Shown piece after piece: positions 21,348 through 33,436 of a stretch of 64,000 nucleotides of DNA. Numbering within the stretch: the stretch's first letter is position 1; each line of letters starts with the position of its first letter. The DNA is from Cycas panzhihuaensis. Its lineage: Eukaryota; Cycadophyta. Location: positions 38,819,741-38,883,740 of the forward strand of contig CM041465.1 of the NCBI GenBank assembly GCA_023213395.1. The letters run 5' to 3'. Under the pieces are notes generated by a model. It was given only the letters and a program-made list of their open reading frames with translations. It did no database searches and had not been told where the DNA came from. Position numbers and translations under genes: made by a program.

Positions 21348-22743
21348 GTGGCCTTCACCTTATCAGATGATGGAAACAAAGTGGTATTACCAATGTTGGG
21401 AAGAAACTCCATTGAGATGATACCTGACGAAGGATCCAGTACAACCGTCGTAAGTGAAACAACAACCTCTTCCCTTAATGAAGAGAATCTTTACCATAAG
21501 ACCGAAGAGCCTGCCAAGCTAATCGACTGCCAAGAAGCCGAACCAACTCATTTTGGAGAAATATATAACTCTTCAGACAACGAAAATGGGATGAGATTTG
21601 TGGATTATTGGTTACAAGACGCCTATGAAGTAAATTCTTCCTCTCATAGATGTAACTTATTATCTAAATGTATAATTGGAAACATTAATGATAATTCAGA
21701 TTCTTTTGAATATATGATGACTAACGATAGCTCAGCAGATAACATAAATCTAGACCAACACCCCCTAGTATTTTCATAGCCCTATAGTATCTAGTAGTAA
21801 TCTTAACCTCCCTTCTACCTCAGGCGTGGGTCCTAAGGTAGATTCCCTATCCCCCCCCTTATTACAACCCGGGGAAGGAAGTGATATTCCTTCCTCACCT
21901 TCTTTAGAAGTATACCCACCCAGCAACCGGTCCCTTCCAACAATTGGCGCCAAATCCAAGGGAATGGAAGAGGAACCGGCGGAAAATACTTCTAGAGACT
22001 CCGGTCTAGACAATAGGGTAATTATCCCAAAGGAAACGAACTTTGAAACTTCCATTGGAAACCATGTTAAACCTTTTTATGGAGAACAATTATATGGGAC
22101 TATTCATTTAACTCAGTGCATTGAATACTGGATGGAACAAGAAAATTGGGATAAGAATCAATGGCAAAAGGATCTAGTACTTACCTTACGGGGAACGGCC
22201 TGGTATTGGTACTTAGCCCACCAAGCCACTCTCCCGAGTTGGAAGGAGTTATAGGCAGCATTTAGGCTTCAATTCGACCATCCCAAACACTTAAACATTC
22301 TGTTATTCCATGTAGGCAAAAACCCTAGCGAGCACATACAGGAATGCGAACAAAAATGGACATCCCTGGGTATACCCAAGAAAATCTGGCCTAACTACTT
22401 TTATCACACCCTGGGACGGGTAGCAAAGGATTGGTTCTTAGGAAGGGAACAAAACCTAGATGTGACTTGGGGAAATCTTAAGGAATCTTTTATAAAAACT
22501 TTTATGCATTCATCAGAAAACTAAAATATCGACAGAATTCTGAAGAATATTAGAAGAATGAGTATGAATTTAGAATAAAGAATTATAGCAATAGATAAAG
22601 AGAAGGAAGAATCAGCATATGGTGAGCAAGAAGAAATCCCGAATTACCCTGCAGAATTCACGTAAGTTAACATTGGGGAAAGAAAAATAGAAGATACCCC
22701 TGGCCACAAACTCAGAAACAAGGAAGATATCGAAGTAACCAAA
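21348..22743 (+). pseudogene. Second gag-like region between protease and RT of gypsy B
   Basis: After an acidic spacer (21348-21779), the frame 21826-22254 and its continuation to about 22520 read LRGTAWYWYLAHQATLPSW, then FRLQFDHPKHLN, GRVAKDWFLGREQNLDVTW and GNLKESFIKTF. The spacing of W, L and F residues is that of the retrotransposon-gag fold, here in a position where gypsy elements normally have only a protease-RT linker. One TAG (22252-22254) and later stops break it. It may be a second gag acquired or duplicated within the polyprotein. The similarity is by eye. Confidence 0.55.
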
Positions 22744-24277
22744 TTGAAAACTATTGAAATTAATGTCGGCAGTATAGAGGATCTGAAACTAATACGAATC
22801 GGAAACTATTGGGATAACCAAACAGTAGCGAAGGCTCAGCAATTGTTTGAGGAATTCCGTGACGTATTCGCATGGTCATATAAAGACCTGAAGGGCATTC
22901 CCCAAGAAATAGGAATACATCATATTGATTTGGTAGAAGAAGCAAAACCAGTAAAGCAGAGACCATATCGCATGAATCCTAAGTATAAAGAAAAAGTAAA
23001 AGCAGAATTAGATAAAATGCTGGAGGCAGGATACATATACGAGATCGACTACAGTGACTGGGTGAGCCTTGTAGTAGTAGTTCCCAAAAAGAACGGGAAA
23101 ATACGTGTCTGTATGGATTACAGACAATTGAATAAGGTAACAAAGAAGGATCCCTTTCCGTTACCCTTTACAGAAGACATTTTGGAAGTTGTGGGAGGGA
23201 ACGAGATATATTCCTTCACCGACGGATTTAGTGGGTACAATCAAGTGCAGATTGCCCCGGAAGATCAAGCAAAGACTACATTCGTTACAGAATGGGGAAC
23301 TTACGACTACAAAGTAATGTCATTCGGTCTTACGAATGCTCTAGCCACATTCCAAAGGATAGTGATCAACATATTTCAGAAATTCATTGGGGAAAAAGTG
23401 GCAGTATTCCTGGACGATTGGACGTTATACGGATTGATAAAAAATCATATGGAAAACCTGAGGGAGATGTTACAGACATGCCGAGAGAATAATTTGTGTC
23501 TGAACCCAGAAAAATGTACCTTTTTGGTACCCTTTGGGAACCTATTAGGATACATTGTCAGCAAAGAGGGATTGCTAATGGATCCAGCCAAAGTATCTGC
23601 AATCCTACACTTCCCCATACCACTCACAAGGAGACAATTGAAAGGTTTCTTGGGTTTAACCAGATATTACAGAAAATTCATCAGGGGATACGCATGCATA
23701 TCGGGACCCCTTGAGGAATTGTTAAAGAAAAGTATTGAATGGGAATGGATGGAAGAACAACAACAAGCATTCAAAGCATTGAAACGAGCCATCATATCAA
23801 CACCTATATTGCGATTTCCGGATTGGAAGAAAACCTTCCATGTACATGTAGATGCTTCACAATACGCTATTGGATGCGTATTGGCCCAACCCAGCGACGA
23901 CAAGATAGACCATCCGATATACTTTGCAAGTCAGAAACTTACAAAAGCATAACAGAACTATACCACGACAGAGAAGCGCTCAGATGGTGTATGCAATCGC
24001 GAAGTTTCGACACTATTTACTAGCAAATCCATTCTTGTTCTTCGTGGACCATCAAGCGCTGATGTATCTTGTGAACAAACCAATAATGAGAGGGCGAATC
24101 AGCAGATGGCTAATGTTGTTCCAGGAATTCTCTTTCAAAATCATTGTGAAACCAGGGAAAGCTCATATTATACCTGACCAGTTGTCAAGAATCTCGAATG
24201 GGGAAAAGGCTACAGGAGTACCAGATGACTTTCCAGACACGGCGTTGTTCAGTGTGGAGGCAATTCCAACAGACTAG
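22744..24277 (+). pseudogene. Reverse transcriptase and RNase H of gypsy B
   Basis: The frame 22744-23952 is open for 402 residues. RT motifs are QRPYRMNPKYKEKVKAEL, VVVPKKNGKIRVCMDYRQLN, FTDGFSGYNQVQIA and VAVFLDDWTLYG (catalytic FLDD at about 23404). It continues into RNase H with FHVHVDASQYAIGCVLAQ. A frameshift near 23945 splits RNase H, and the rest is open in another frame to 24277 (FFVDHQALMYLVNKP, RISRWLMLFQEFSF). The thumb region KGFLGLTRYYRKFIRGY is typical of Ty3/gypsy. Confidence 0.93.
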
Positions 24278-24480
24278 TATGAGGGAATACCAGAATATTT
24301 AACAACCAGGGAGGTACCGCAAGAATTGGACTGCACGGCACAGCGAAATTTCGTCAGAAAAGCAGAGTCGTATCAATTAATAAATGGGAAATTATATAAA
24401 CTAGGACCAGATGAAGTGTTGCGACGGTGCGCTCGGCCACACGAGACCAGCCAGATTATGTCCCAAGCACATGAAAGTGT
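24278..24480 (+). pseudogene. Gypsy B integrase, segment before insertion C
   Basis: A decayed RNase H-integrase connection reads YQLINGKLYKLGPDEVL and RRCARPHETSQIMSQAHE. The frame would continue as GVAGGHMGK after 31525. The codon junction fits exactly once C and one copy of the target site (AGTGT here, GGTGT on the right) are removed. It includes the start of the HHCC zinc-binding module. Confidence 0.85.
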
Positions 24481-25034
24481 TGTTAAACCTTATGTTTAAA
24501 TGTTAAGTTAATGTACTTTTATTTTTCATGTAATATATGCACTTTTTACGTTAGGGGTGACTTATCACTTAAGTGATAAAGTGCACACCCACATTCTTTC
24601 TAGTGACACAACGTTGTCACTAAAAGGTCAAATGGACCCTTATGCACTTTTGCTCACATAAGAGCCCAAAAGGACACATGTCCAACATGCAAGGCATGTA
24701 TCTTGGATGTTTGACACTTGTCAAACATCCAAGGCCTTAGGTCTCTCATTTCACTCTATATAATGAGACCTCTCCTCATTGTCTCACACAAGAGTTGGAG
24801 CTATATTGTTATGCTATCAGTTTGCTAATCAAGCTGTTCATTCTTGGGCGGTTGGACCAATTCCAACTCCACATATTGGGTATCATTTTCTCTTGCTCCT
24901 TCATTCAAGTTTTGTCTCTTTGCTTTCTCTTTACCTTGAGTTTATTATACTTGTTTGTATTTCTGCAACTAGAACTAGAGTGATCCTAGTTTCTAGATCT
25001 AGGGACTGTTGAGGCCATCTAGCCTCTTTTCACA
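24481..25034 (+). repeat. 5' LTR of element C
   Basis: U3 contains two striking palindromes: TTATCACTTAAGTGATAA at 24562-24579, and 12-bp arms GGATGTTTGACA/TGTCAAACATCC around CT at 24705-24730. A TATA box follows at about 24756. The 3' LTR keeps both palindromes unchanged. Short open frames in this LTR recur in the other copy and are not genes. Confidence 0.97.
24754..24767 (+). promoter_or_regulatory. TATA box in 5' LTR of element C
   Basis: CTCTATATAATGAG is a good plant TATA box match and lies about 275 bp into the LTR. The same sequence is kept at about 31245-31258 in the 3' LTR. Transcription of the element would start roughly 30 bases downstream. Confidence 0.65.
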
Positions 25035-25036
25035 TT

Positions 25037-26793
25037 TGGTATCAGAGCAAGAGGAGACTAGCTCCCTCTGCTCGCTTTTGCAATGCTCAAGGAGATCCGA
25101 GAAAGCCTACAAACACTTGGTGACGACCTTCGCACCAAGGCGATCCAAGGTTTGTTTGAAGTTTTTTGCGTGTTCAAGCTTTTGGAGATACATTTGCAGT
25201 CAAGCAAGTACATCTCGTGATCTGAATTTTTTTCGGACAAAGGGCCTGTTAGTACAGCATTGTCTTTGTTACAAACAAGTGATTTATTTTTGATATTTGC
25301 ACTCGGATCTACACTTAAAAGTTGGTTTAAGTTCGATCTATTGTTCTTTCGAGACTAAGAACTCATTTTCGGTGATTTCTAGTGCCCGTAACCGACTTTA
25401 GCCCGAACTCTGTTGGTAAATCTTAGTACCGCTAGTAAATCAATACCGGTAAATCGACTCGCTAGTAAATCTTAGTACTGCTGGTAAATCTTAGTACGGT
25501 TGTCCTGAAATCAGCCTCTGTGTTGTCCTGAAATCAGCCTCTTTATTGTCCTGAAATCATCTTTCTTTGTCTGAAATCACCTCTTTCTTTGTCTGAAATC
25601 AGCCTCTCATCACGAATCAGCCTCTTTGCTATCCTGAAATCAGCCAGTTGTAGGCCCCACATTCCTCAGTCAAAAGCGTTGTTTCCACCGGTAGGCCCCA
25701 TGATCCTCGATTCTCGGTGTCCAAAGAAATCCAATGATCCTTAGTGTTCAAATTGCAAAAAATTGTCAAATTTCAGTCTATGTTTTGGCTCTTAAAAGTT
25801 TTAACACTTAGTTATTGTTTGAACAAGTGTTAATTAAGTGATTTTTAAGTGTTTTTTTCAAAAAGTGATAATCATCACTAAATTTTTAAACACTTTTAAG
25901 GCACCTTGCATGGTGACCTATTGCCCTTAGTCTCAAAGAGGGCTCAAATACTTAATAAAAATCACTTTTTTTTGTCGTTGGGACTAATTTAAACTCCCAA
26001 CACTTGGTGCTTGATGTCATTTTTCATGCAAGTGGTTCTCTTACCTTCATTTTTTCAGCATTAAAAGGAACCCACTTGTATCTTCATCACAAGTTTTGCA
26101 TTACTTCTTTCAGTACTTAAGCTCTTTTTCAAAAAGTACTTTGCAAAACTTATTATAATCAAGCATTTGGTTTCTTACTTGGATCAACATAGCACTACAT
26201 TTTCATTAAAGTGCTCATTGTAAAAACACTACAAGTGTTCATATTCATGTACTTACATTGCTTCCTCTTGAAGCCACTTTTATTGTAAATCTTAATCAAA
26301 GCATTTTCATAAGTACATTTTCCAAGCAAAAAGAAACCTAAGTTCACTTTAAAATCTGCTAAAAAGTGACTTAAAACTGCTGGAGAGGCTCGAAAAGGTT
26401 CAAACCTTGCCTCTAAATTAACCTTAAGCTTGGTGCATTCCCTAGGGGACCAACCGACGCAGTCGGGTAACGACAATTAAGGTTGCTTGAGGGAAAGGAG
26501 GTTCGAAAAGGGTGTTATTGGGGCTGTGAATCCCAGGGAAAGCATGGTACGTCCATGCAAATCAACCCTACCTGCCTTGTCCTAGATTTAACTTGGCCAA
26601 CATTTGGATCTTCTCTATAAGATCAAATTGGACCAACTCCATAGCCTAGTCCTCCACCCCTCATCATTCCATTCAGTTGTTGGATCTTCTAGTAAGATCA
26701 GGACTGTTGGTTTTGTTAGAAGGTGGAACTTAAGCGACGAAAGCTTTGAGTTTCCAAGTTATCTGCTAGCTTCAAGTGTTTATAACCTGAAAC
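25037..26793 (+). other. Primer-binding site and leader of element C, with short repeats
   Basis: The primer-binding site is 25037-25048 (initiator tRNA-Met). The leader to gag is about 1.75 kb and non-coding. At about 25410-25500 a GGTAAATCTTAGTAC-like unit recurs four or five times. At 25500-25650 a CCTGAAATCAGCCTCT-like unit recurs about six times with decay. The final 300 bases match the start of element A, so this part is conserved between the copies. Confidence 0.75.
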
Positions 26794-27760
26794 ATGGCTG
26801 CCATAAACATGCTAAATGCATGCACTATTCGGGTAACAGGACAAGATAACTATCAAGAATGGAAGAGACTCACTCAGAACTTGCTAATCATGAACGAATT
26901 TTGGAGTTATGTTTCTGGGAGATTACATCGACCAAAGACACTACCAATGGGAATATTCTTTGTGCAACCGGATGATGCTTTGCTTGCTGCTTGGGAAGCC
27001 AAAGATGAAATTGCTTTGGCATTCCTTCACATGATTGTTGATGTACATGTAGATCGTAATATTGTCGGTGCTAACACTTCTAAGGAAGCTTGGGACACCT
27101 TGTCCTCATTGTATGAAAGGCGAGATCAAGCTCGCATTTTAATGGTTAAAGCAAAATTGTGTTCTATTAAGTTTATCAAGCCCATGTCGGCTTTTCTTTC
27201 CTCCATCAAGGAGGTATGTAATGAATTGAATACACTTGGAAGTCCAGCAACGAGGGATGAATTGATCACATCCATCACCAAAGCCCTACCAAAAGACTAC
27301 AATGGCTTTATTTCATCTACTACAAGAGATGGTTCCCTCAAAACTATGACATTCAACGAATTTGAAAGTCTGTTACTTCAAGAAGAACAAATCTACTCTA
27401 AGGATAATGAGGAGGGACCATCTACATCAGGTGCATTCACGGCCAATTCAAAGGCCAAACAACAACCCAAACCCACTTTCAAAGTCATTTGGGAACATGA
27501 ACATCGGGTCTTCAAAGACCAATGTTGTATGTCATTACTGTGGCAAGACTGGCCACATCGCACCTGAGTGTCGGAAAAAGCAAGCAGATCTACGCCAACA
27601 ACAAAGAACCACGCCAACAAAGGTGCAACAACAAAGGCGGTACACCAAAGAAGACCAACGATGAATACATCAGCATCAAAGCGGTTCCAACAAAGAAGAA
27701 GATCAACCCCTCGACCAAATCGAGGTGCCTATCGAGGAGGTCAAAGAGGAAGGGGCTTCG
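26794..27760 (+). pseudogene. Gag of element C
   Basis: It starts at ATG 26794 (MAAINMLNACTIRVTGQDNY) and is open to 27567. It has the UBN2-type gag motifs AWEAKDEIALAFLHM, SSLYERRDQAR and FISSTTRDGSLKTM. A frameshift near 27480 puts the zinc knuckle CHYCGKTGHIAPEC (27525-27570) in another frame. A Gln/Arg/Gly-rich basic tail (GAYRGGQRGRGF) ends near 27770. The single frameshift is the only major lesion in gag. Confidence 0.93.
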
Positions 27761-29390
27761 TGAGGTGGCAATCAACGCCACTCTAATCGGTTTGCGATGA
27801 AGACAAATTGTTTTGTGCATATCGGACATCCAAGGTTGATGAAACTTGGATTATTGATTCGAGCTTCACAACACATGACCGGAAGTGAAGAGCTCCTCAC
27901 CAACATCAAGGAAGGCAAAGGTCAATCGCTGACCTTTGGGAATAATCAATCTACCAAAATTTCTAGAGTAGGCACAATCACTCCATTTTTTTCCTCATCA
28001 AATCCTTCCTCCACATTTCCCGATGGCAATGCCTATTTAATACCTTCAATGGACAAAATTTACTATCTCATAGCCAGTTGGACAAGCAACAGATGAGTGT
28101 ATTGTTCCAAAATGGGAAATGTATAATTAGTGACAAAGAAGACCAAGTAGTAGATGTTGGCTATGAGGATCAAGGCCTCTACAAGATGGATGCAAATAAT
28201 ATAACACTTAATTCTGCTTACTCTGGTTCGATTGTCACTCCTTACTTGTCCAAGATGCAACTTTGGCATCAACGTCTAGGCCATTTGAGCTTAGACAATT
28301 TGAGGCAGATGATCAACAAGAACATGGTACATGGGCTTCCTAAGATTTATGGAACGAAATGTCTTTAAAGCGTGCATTATGGGAACTCAAGACGCTTGCC
28401 TTTCCCTAAAGGCAAAGCGTGGCATGCATCACATCCTCTGCAGCCTAGTACATTCGGATTTGTGTGGACCTATGTCCACATCATCTTTGGAGGAGCTTTG
28501 TATTACATCTCCTTCATTGATGATTTTTCTCACAAAGTTTGGGTTTATTTCATCAAACACAAATGGAAGCATTTTCCAAGTTCAAAGAATTCAAACTTGA
28601 AGTGGAAAATGAGTCCGCCATTCAATCAAAACATTCAGATGTACAATGGAGGTGAATTTATATCAAATGAATTCACCCAATCGCAAGGATAACGGCATTC
28701 GGAGACAACTGACGATACCTCACACTCCTCAACAAAATGGAGTCTCCGAATGGATGAACAGAACTTTGGCCAATAAAGCCAAAGCTATGATGCATGCACA
28801 AGGACTCACTCGAGCCATCAAGTGTAAGCATTTCACACAACCACCGTGGCCAATCGCAATCCTACTACAGCAGTCACCAACATGACACCCGAGGAGGCAT
28901 AGTCTAGCAAAAAGCCTACTGTCAGCCATTTAAGGACTTTTGGGTGCACTGCTTATATGCACATTCCCGATCAACAAAGGAAGAAATTAGACAAGCATAG
29001 TCTAAAATGCATCTTTGTAGGTTATGCCATTCACAGCAAAGCCTACAAATTGTATGATCCTATAGGGAAGAAAATGCATCTCTCAAGAGATGTCATCTTT
29101 GCTGAAAAATATCACCAGGAGGTGCAAATAGCATCCATGCAACCTCCCATTGACACAGGCAAGAAGATTGTTGAGGCCTTCCTTCCCTCTCAATCCTCTA
29201 CACCATGTTCATCATCTGCACCAGCTGGACCGTCTACTTCAACTGAATTTCCTCCACTTGATCCAAGTACATCTTCTGTTGACCAACCACTTACACCAGA
29301 AGATCTTGAGGTTCAAGTAACTTCAATTCAAAAGTTACCCAAATGGTACACACAAGCTCAGATTCGGCCACATCATTGAAGGAAAACGTC
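27761..29390 (+). pseudogene. Protease, integrase and linker of element C
   Basis: The protease remnant reads IIDS followed by ASQHMTGSEELLTNI, with a frameshift across the active site (27855-27875). The GAG-pre-integrase is LWHQRLGHLSLDNLRQM (28261), with KCL then a break at CETC. The integrase core has FIDDFSHKVWVYF (about 28515), a damaged second motif (MYNGGEF where LRTDNGGEF is expected, so the catalytic D is lost) and NGVSEWMNRTL. A PSTSTEFPPLD-type linker is open at 28957-29379. At least five frameshifts were noted. Confidence 0.92.
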
Positions 29391-30960
29391 CATCTAAATA
29401 TCTAAGAAGAAACCAATTATGCACTTATGGTCAAGTGCTTTGTGTTGACGAGCCTTCCACTTTTGAGGAGGCTTCTAAAATGAAAATTGAAGGTCGCCAT
29501 GGATGAAGAAATCCATTCTATTGAAAAGAATGGTACTTGGAATTTGGTTGAATTGCCTAAACACAAACAGCAATCGGTTGCAAATGGATCTACAAGACCA
29601 AATTCCATTCGATGGTTCACTTAAAAGGCGTAAAGCATGCCTTGTCGCAAAAGGTTTTAAACAAAAGAAGGCATAGATTATGAAGAAACTTTTGCACCGA
29701 TGGCGAACATGAATACCATCAAACTTCTCTTGGCCTTAGCTCAATGCAAATGGCCTGCTTATCGATGGACGTGAAGAGCACCTTTCTTAATGGCGATCTT
29801 CGAGGAGGAGGTGTATTTGGAGCAACCTCCTGGATACAAAGTACAAGGCAAGGAGCATCTTGTATATCGCCTAAGAAAGGCGTTATATGGCTTGAAACAA
29901 GCTCCAAGGGCATGGTACTCGAAGATCGATGACTACTTCTTGAGACATGGGTTTCATCGATCTACTTCAAATCCTAATCAGATATAAAAATGAAAACCAT
30001 GTGATTTTTGTTGCCTTGTATGTAGATGACTTAGTGATCACTGGTAGTGACACTAAGATGATTCATATTCTCCAAGATGATTTGAAGAGAAGTTTTGAGA
30101 TGATAGATCTTGGACTTCTCCATTATTTTTTAGGCTTTGAGATATGGCAATGACCAAAGTATATCTTTGTCTCCCAAGCGAAATATTCTTGGGACATTTT
30201 GCAGTGGTTCAGGATGCACGATCAGAAACAAATACCACACCTATGGAGAATGGATCTAAGCTTACTCTCAATGAGGAAGTCGCATCCAGATCCCACACTT
30301 TACCGGCAGTTGATTGGAAGTCTAATTTATCTCACCAACACTCGGCCAGATATCTCATTTGCTGTTGGGATTTGCTCACGTTACATGTCTCAACCCAATC
30401 AGATACAATCGAATGCGAAACGCATACTTAAGTACATCAAAGGCACATTACAAAGATGGCCTTGAGTATGCACATAATGAGAACTTCACTCTGGAAGGGT
30501 TCTCAAATTCTAATTGGGCAGGTTGCCAAGATAGCAGGAGATCAACCTCGGGATACTACTTTTCCCTTGGTTCAAGAGGTTGTTTCGTGGAGTTGCAAGA
30601 AGCAACCCAATGTTACCTTGTCCTCCACCAAGGCAGTACAAAGTCAGCAACAAGACAGCCAGAGGCTATCTAGCTACGACGGATTCTTGGGGAACTTGGA
30701 CTTGAGCAGGTCACCCCACCGTGATACATTGCGACAATCAAAGTGTGCTCAAGTTAGCTAAGAATCCAGTCTTTCATGCACGGACAAAACACATCGAGGT
30801 TCACCATCACTTCATCAGAGAACATGTTCAGAATGGTGAGATCAACCTCCAAAGACAGACCTACAGAGGAGCGGGGCAGACATCTTTACCAAACCTCTTG
30901 GTAGAGAAAAGTTTGTAAAATTCAGAGATTGTCTTGGTGTCCGACTTAACATTGTAAACA
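29391..30960 (+). pseudogene. Reverse transcriptase and RNase H of element C
   Basis: RT can be followed through [35 protein letters not shown] and VALYVDDLVITGSD (about 30012, D-D intact) to LKRSFEMIDLGLLHYFLG. RNase H follows with SLIYLTNTRPDISFAVG, TLEGFSNSNWAGCQDSRRST and HCDNQSVLKLAKNPVFHARTKHIEVHHHF up to about 30850. It is split over many frames by one-base indels. The C-terminus runs to the polypurine tract before the 3' LTR. Confidence 0.93.
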
Positions 30961-30971
30961 GTAAGGGGGGG

Positions 30972-31525
30972 TGTTAAACCTTATGTTTAAATGTTAAGTT
31001 AATGTAGTTTTATTTTTCATGTAATATATGCACTTTTTACTTTAGGGGTGACTTATCACTTAAGTGATAAAGTGCACACCCACATTCTTTCTAGTGACAC
31101 AACGTTGTCACTAAAAGATCAAATGGACCCTTATGCATTGTTGCTCACATAAGAGCCCAAAAGGACACATGTCCAACATGCAAGGCATGTATCTTGGATG
31201 TTTGACACTTGTCAAACATCCAAGGCCTTAGGTCTCTCATTTCACTCTATATAATGAGACCTCTCCTCATTGTCTCACACAAGAGTTGGAGCTATATTGT
31301 TATACTATCAGTTTGCTAATCAAGCTGTTCATTCTTGGGAGGTTGGACCAATTCCAACTCCACATATTGGGTATCATTTTCTCTTGCTCCTTCATTCAAG
31401 TTTTGTCTCTTTGCTTTCTCTTTACCTTGAGTTTATTATACTTGTTTGTATTTCTGCAACTAGAACTAGAGTGATCCTAGTTTCTAGATCTAGGGACTGT
31501 TGAGGCCATCTAGCCTCTTTTCACA
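30972..31525 (+). repeat. 3' LTR of element C
   Basis: This 554-bp copy differs from the 5' LTR at seven positions by eye. It is preceded by the polypurine tract AAGGGGGGG and followed at once by B sequence (GGTGTAGCGGGTGG). Confidence 0.97.
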
Positions 31526-32575
31526 GGTGTAGCGGGTGGACACATGGGAAAATTAGCAACATGGAGGAAAATTTTGATGTCCGGATTCTGGTGGCCATCT
31601 ATGTTCGAGGATGTAAGAAAGTGGATTCAAGCATGCGACTATTGTCAACGGGTTGGGAAACCTAATCGACAAGATTTCCAACCCCTAGATCCCATTCTAC
31701 CTTTGGCACCGTTCGAGAAATAGGGACTCAACTTCGTTGGACCAATTAAACCAGCCGCCCAACGATCCAAAGCTCGATATATTTTAGTGGCAACTGATTA
31801 TATGACCAAGTGGGCAGAAGCAAGAGCCTTAAGGAAAGCCGATGCGGAAAGTACTGCCCGATTTCTGTACGAAGTGATTATTACGTGTTTTGGATGCACT
31901 CTGGAGATTGTAAGTGACCAAGGAGCCTATTTTCTGAATCAAACCATAGAGATATTGACATCGGCCTTCATGATAAGCCATCGGAAATCTACAATCAGAC
32001 ACCCAAGGGCAAATGGGCAAGCGGAAAGCTCAAACAAAATAATTAAAAACTGCTTAAGGAAAATATGTGATGTAGGGAGATCTGATTGGGCTGAAAAACT
32101 GCCATCCGTGTTATGGGCATTTAGAACAACCTATAAAAGATCAATTGGACAAACTCCATTCCAGCTCATTTACGGAACAGAGGCCATTCTTCCGACCGAG
32201 TTCGAAATACCGAGCCTAAGAATCGCCATGTAGTGTCGATTAGACGACTTCCAATCCTTACGACAACGATTGGAAGAATTGGTGCGGTTAGAAGAAAAAC
32301 GATATATGGCGAAATGGTTACAGAACATAGAGAAAATACGGCAAAAAGCGTGGCATGATCGACATCTACGCAAACCACAATTTAAAGAAGGCGACCAAGT
32401 GTTGCTCTATGACAGCAAGTTCAGAATGCACCCCGGCAAACTCAAGATGCGATGGTTAGAACCTTACATCGCAGAAAAAATCTTCGAGAATGGATCGGTG
32501 CAACTATGGGAAATTGATGGGCCATTGCTACCAACTCGGGTGAATGGTAGCAGATTGAAATCGTACATTGAATAG
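31526..32575 (+). pseudogene. Integrase of gypsy B, main part
   Basis: The zinc module continues as GGHMGKLATWRKI and ends in ACDYCQRVGK. The catalytic core contains DYMTKWAEA, VSDQGAYF and NGQAESSNKIIKN, which supply the D, D and E residues. The part at 31787-32233 is open for 148 residues, ending in a TAG at 32231. The part at 32270-32575 continues with a C-terminal DNA-binding segment (FKEGDQVLLYDSKF, LKMRWLEPYIAEKI) ending SRLKSYIE at 32575. An early TAG lies near 31721. Confidence 0.92.
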
Positions 32576-33436
32576 ATTAGCTTACCAGTCGGATCAGCTG
32601 GTTGTACCATAGCGTGTTGCATGAAGTTGAGGCAAATTGAATTGCCTTGATATCGGAATGTGATCCCGTTCGATATGGAAACAAAAATTTAAAAAAAAAA
32701 AAAAAAATTGAAAAAACAAGAAAAAACAACCGTAACTCATATCATATACATAAGCAATAAGAAGAATCATCAATAACAAGGATATTATGACAAAAAGAAT
32801 CAAGGATAAGAAAGAATTCTGTCGAAAAAATCTAATTTTTTCACCTACATACCGCAAAATACACTATACGTACCGAGAAAAGTATGTTACTAGGTACGCA
32901 CTATGTAAAATAAGTCAAAATACACTATACGTACCGGGAAACGTATGTTACTAGGTACACACTGTGTAAAACAAGTCCAATTACATTATACATACCAAAA
33001 AAGTATGCTAAATGGTATGCACTATGTAAAACAAGCCAAAATACATTATACGTACCAGAAAAGTATGCTTCTGGGTACGCACAATTAAAAAAGTGGATAA
33101 GTTAACTAGTTTATACTATGTGTACCTGAAAAAGTACGCAGTCGAAGTACGCATAGAAGAAAAGGGTCGAATAAGACAAAAGTATATATTACATACCTGC
33201 AAGCATTCCCGTGCGGTACGCAACAGGAAATCGAGGACAATTCCGCTCGAATTCTCAATAGCAAGCAACCGAGGGAAACCCTTACGACTCAAGGAAACAG
33301 AAGGACGAAATCCAGCTTCAAATCAGAGTGTATACCTCCAAAAACAAGGATCAGACCAAAGAAAGGTACGCACGTAGGGTTCGTATCCGTATTTCCAAGT
33401 TATTTCAATTTTCTCTCTGGAATTCCATAGGCCATC
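32576..33436 (+). repeat. Spacer of gypsy B with a 61-bp minisatellite
   Basis: An A-rich run (32690-32708) is followed by about four tandem copies of a 60-61 bp unit starting at 32858, 32919, 32979 and 33040. A partial fifth unit lies near 33111. Each unit contains CTATACGTACC and AGTATG-x-TAC-x-GGTACGCAC-like segments. The same GTACGCA word is frequent in B's LTRs. No protein is encoded here. Confidence 0.75.

Larger units (their letters stand above)
24481..31525 (+). mobile_element. Copia element C, complete, inserted in B integrase
   Basis: Two 554-bp LTRs (24481-25034 and 30972-31525) start TGTTAAACC and end TTTTCACA. They differ at only seven positions by eye, so C is the youngest element here. 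The primer-binding site TGGTATCAGAGC (25037-25048) and polypurine tract AAGGGGGGG (30963-30971) are intact. Target sites are AGTGT (24476-24480) and GGTGT (31526-31530), one mismatch. Despite its youth, the coding region carries many single-base frameshifts and small deletions, and it is the same family as A. Confidence 0.97.

Noticed and set aside
24779-25012. Hydrophobic frames repeated at 31270-31503
   Set aside because: They lie in the R/U5 part of both LTRs of element C; a duplicated LTR explains the repeat.
25037-25048. TGGTATCAGAGC strings in several places as tRNA genes
   Set aside because: Only 12 bases match tRNA-Met, and each lies beside an LTR end, so these are primer-binding sites.
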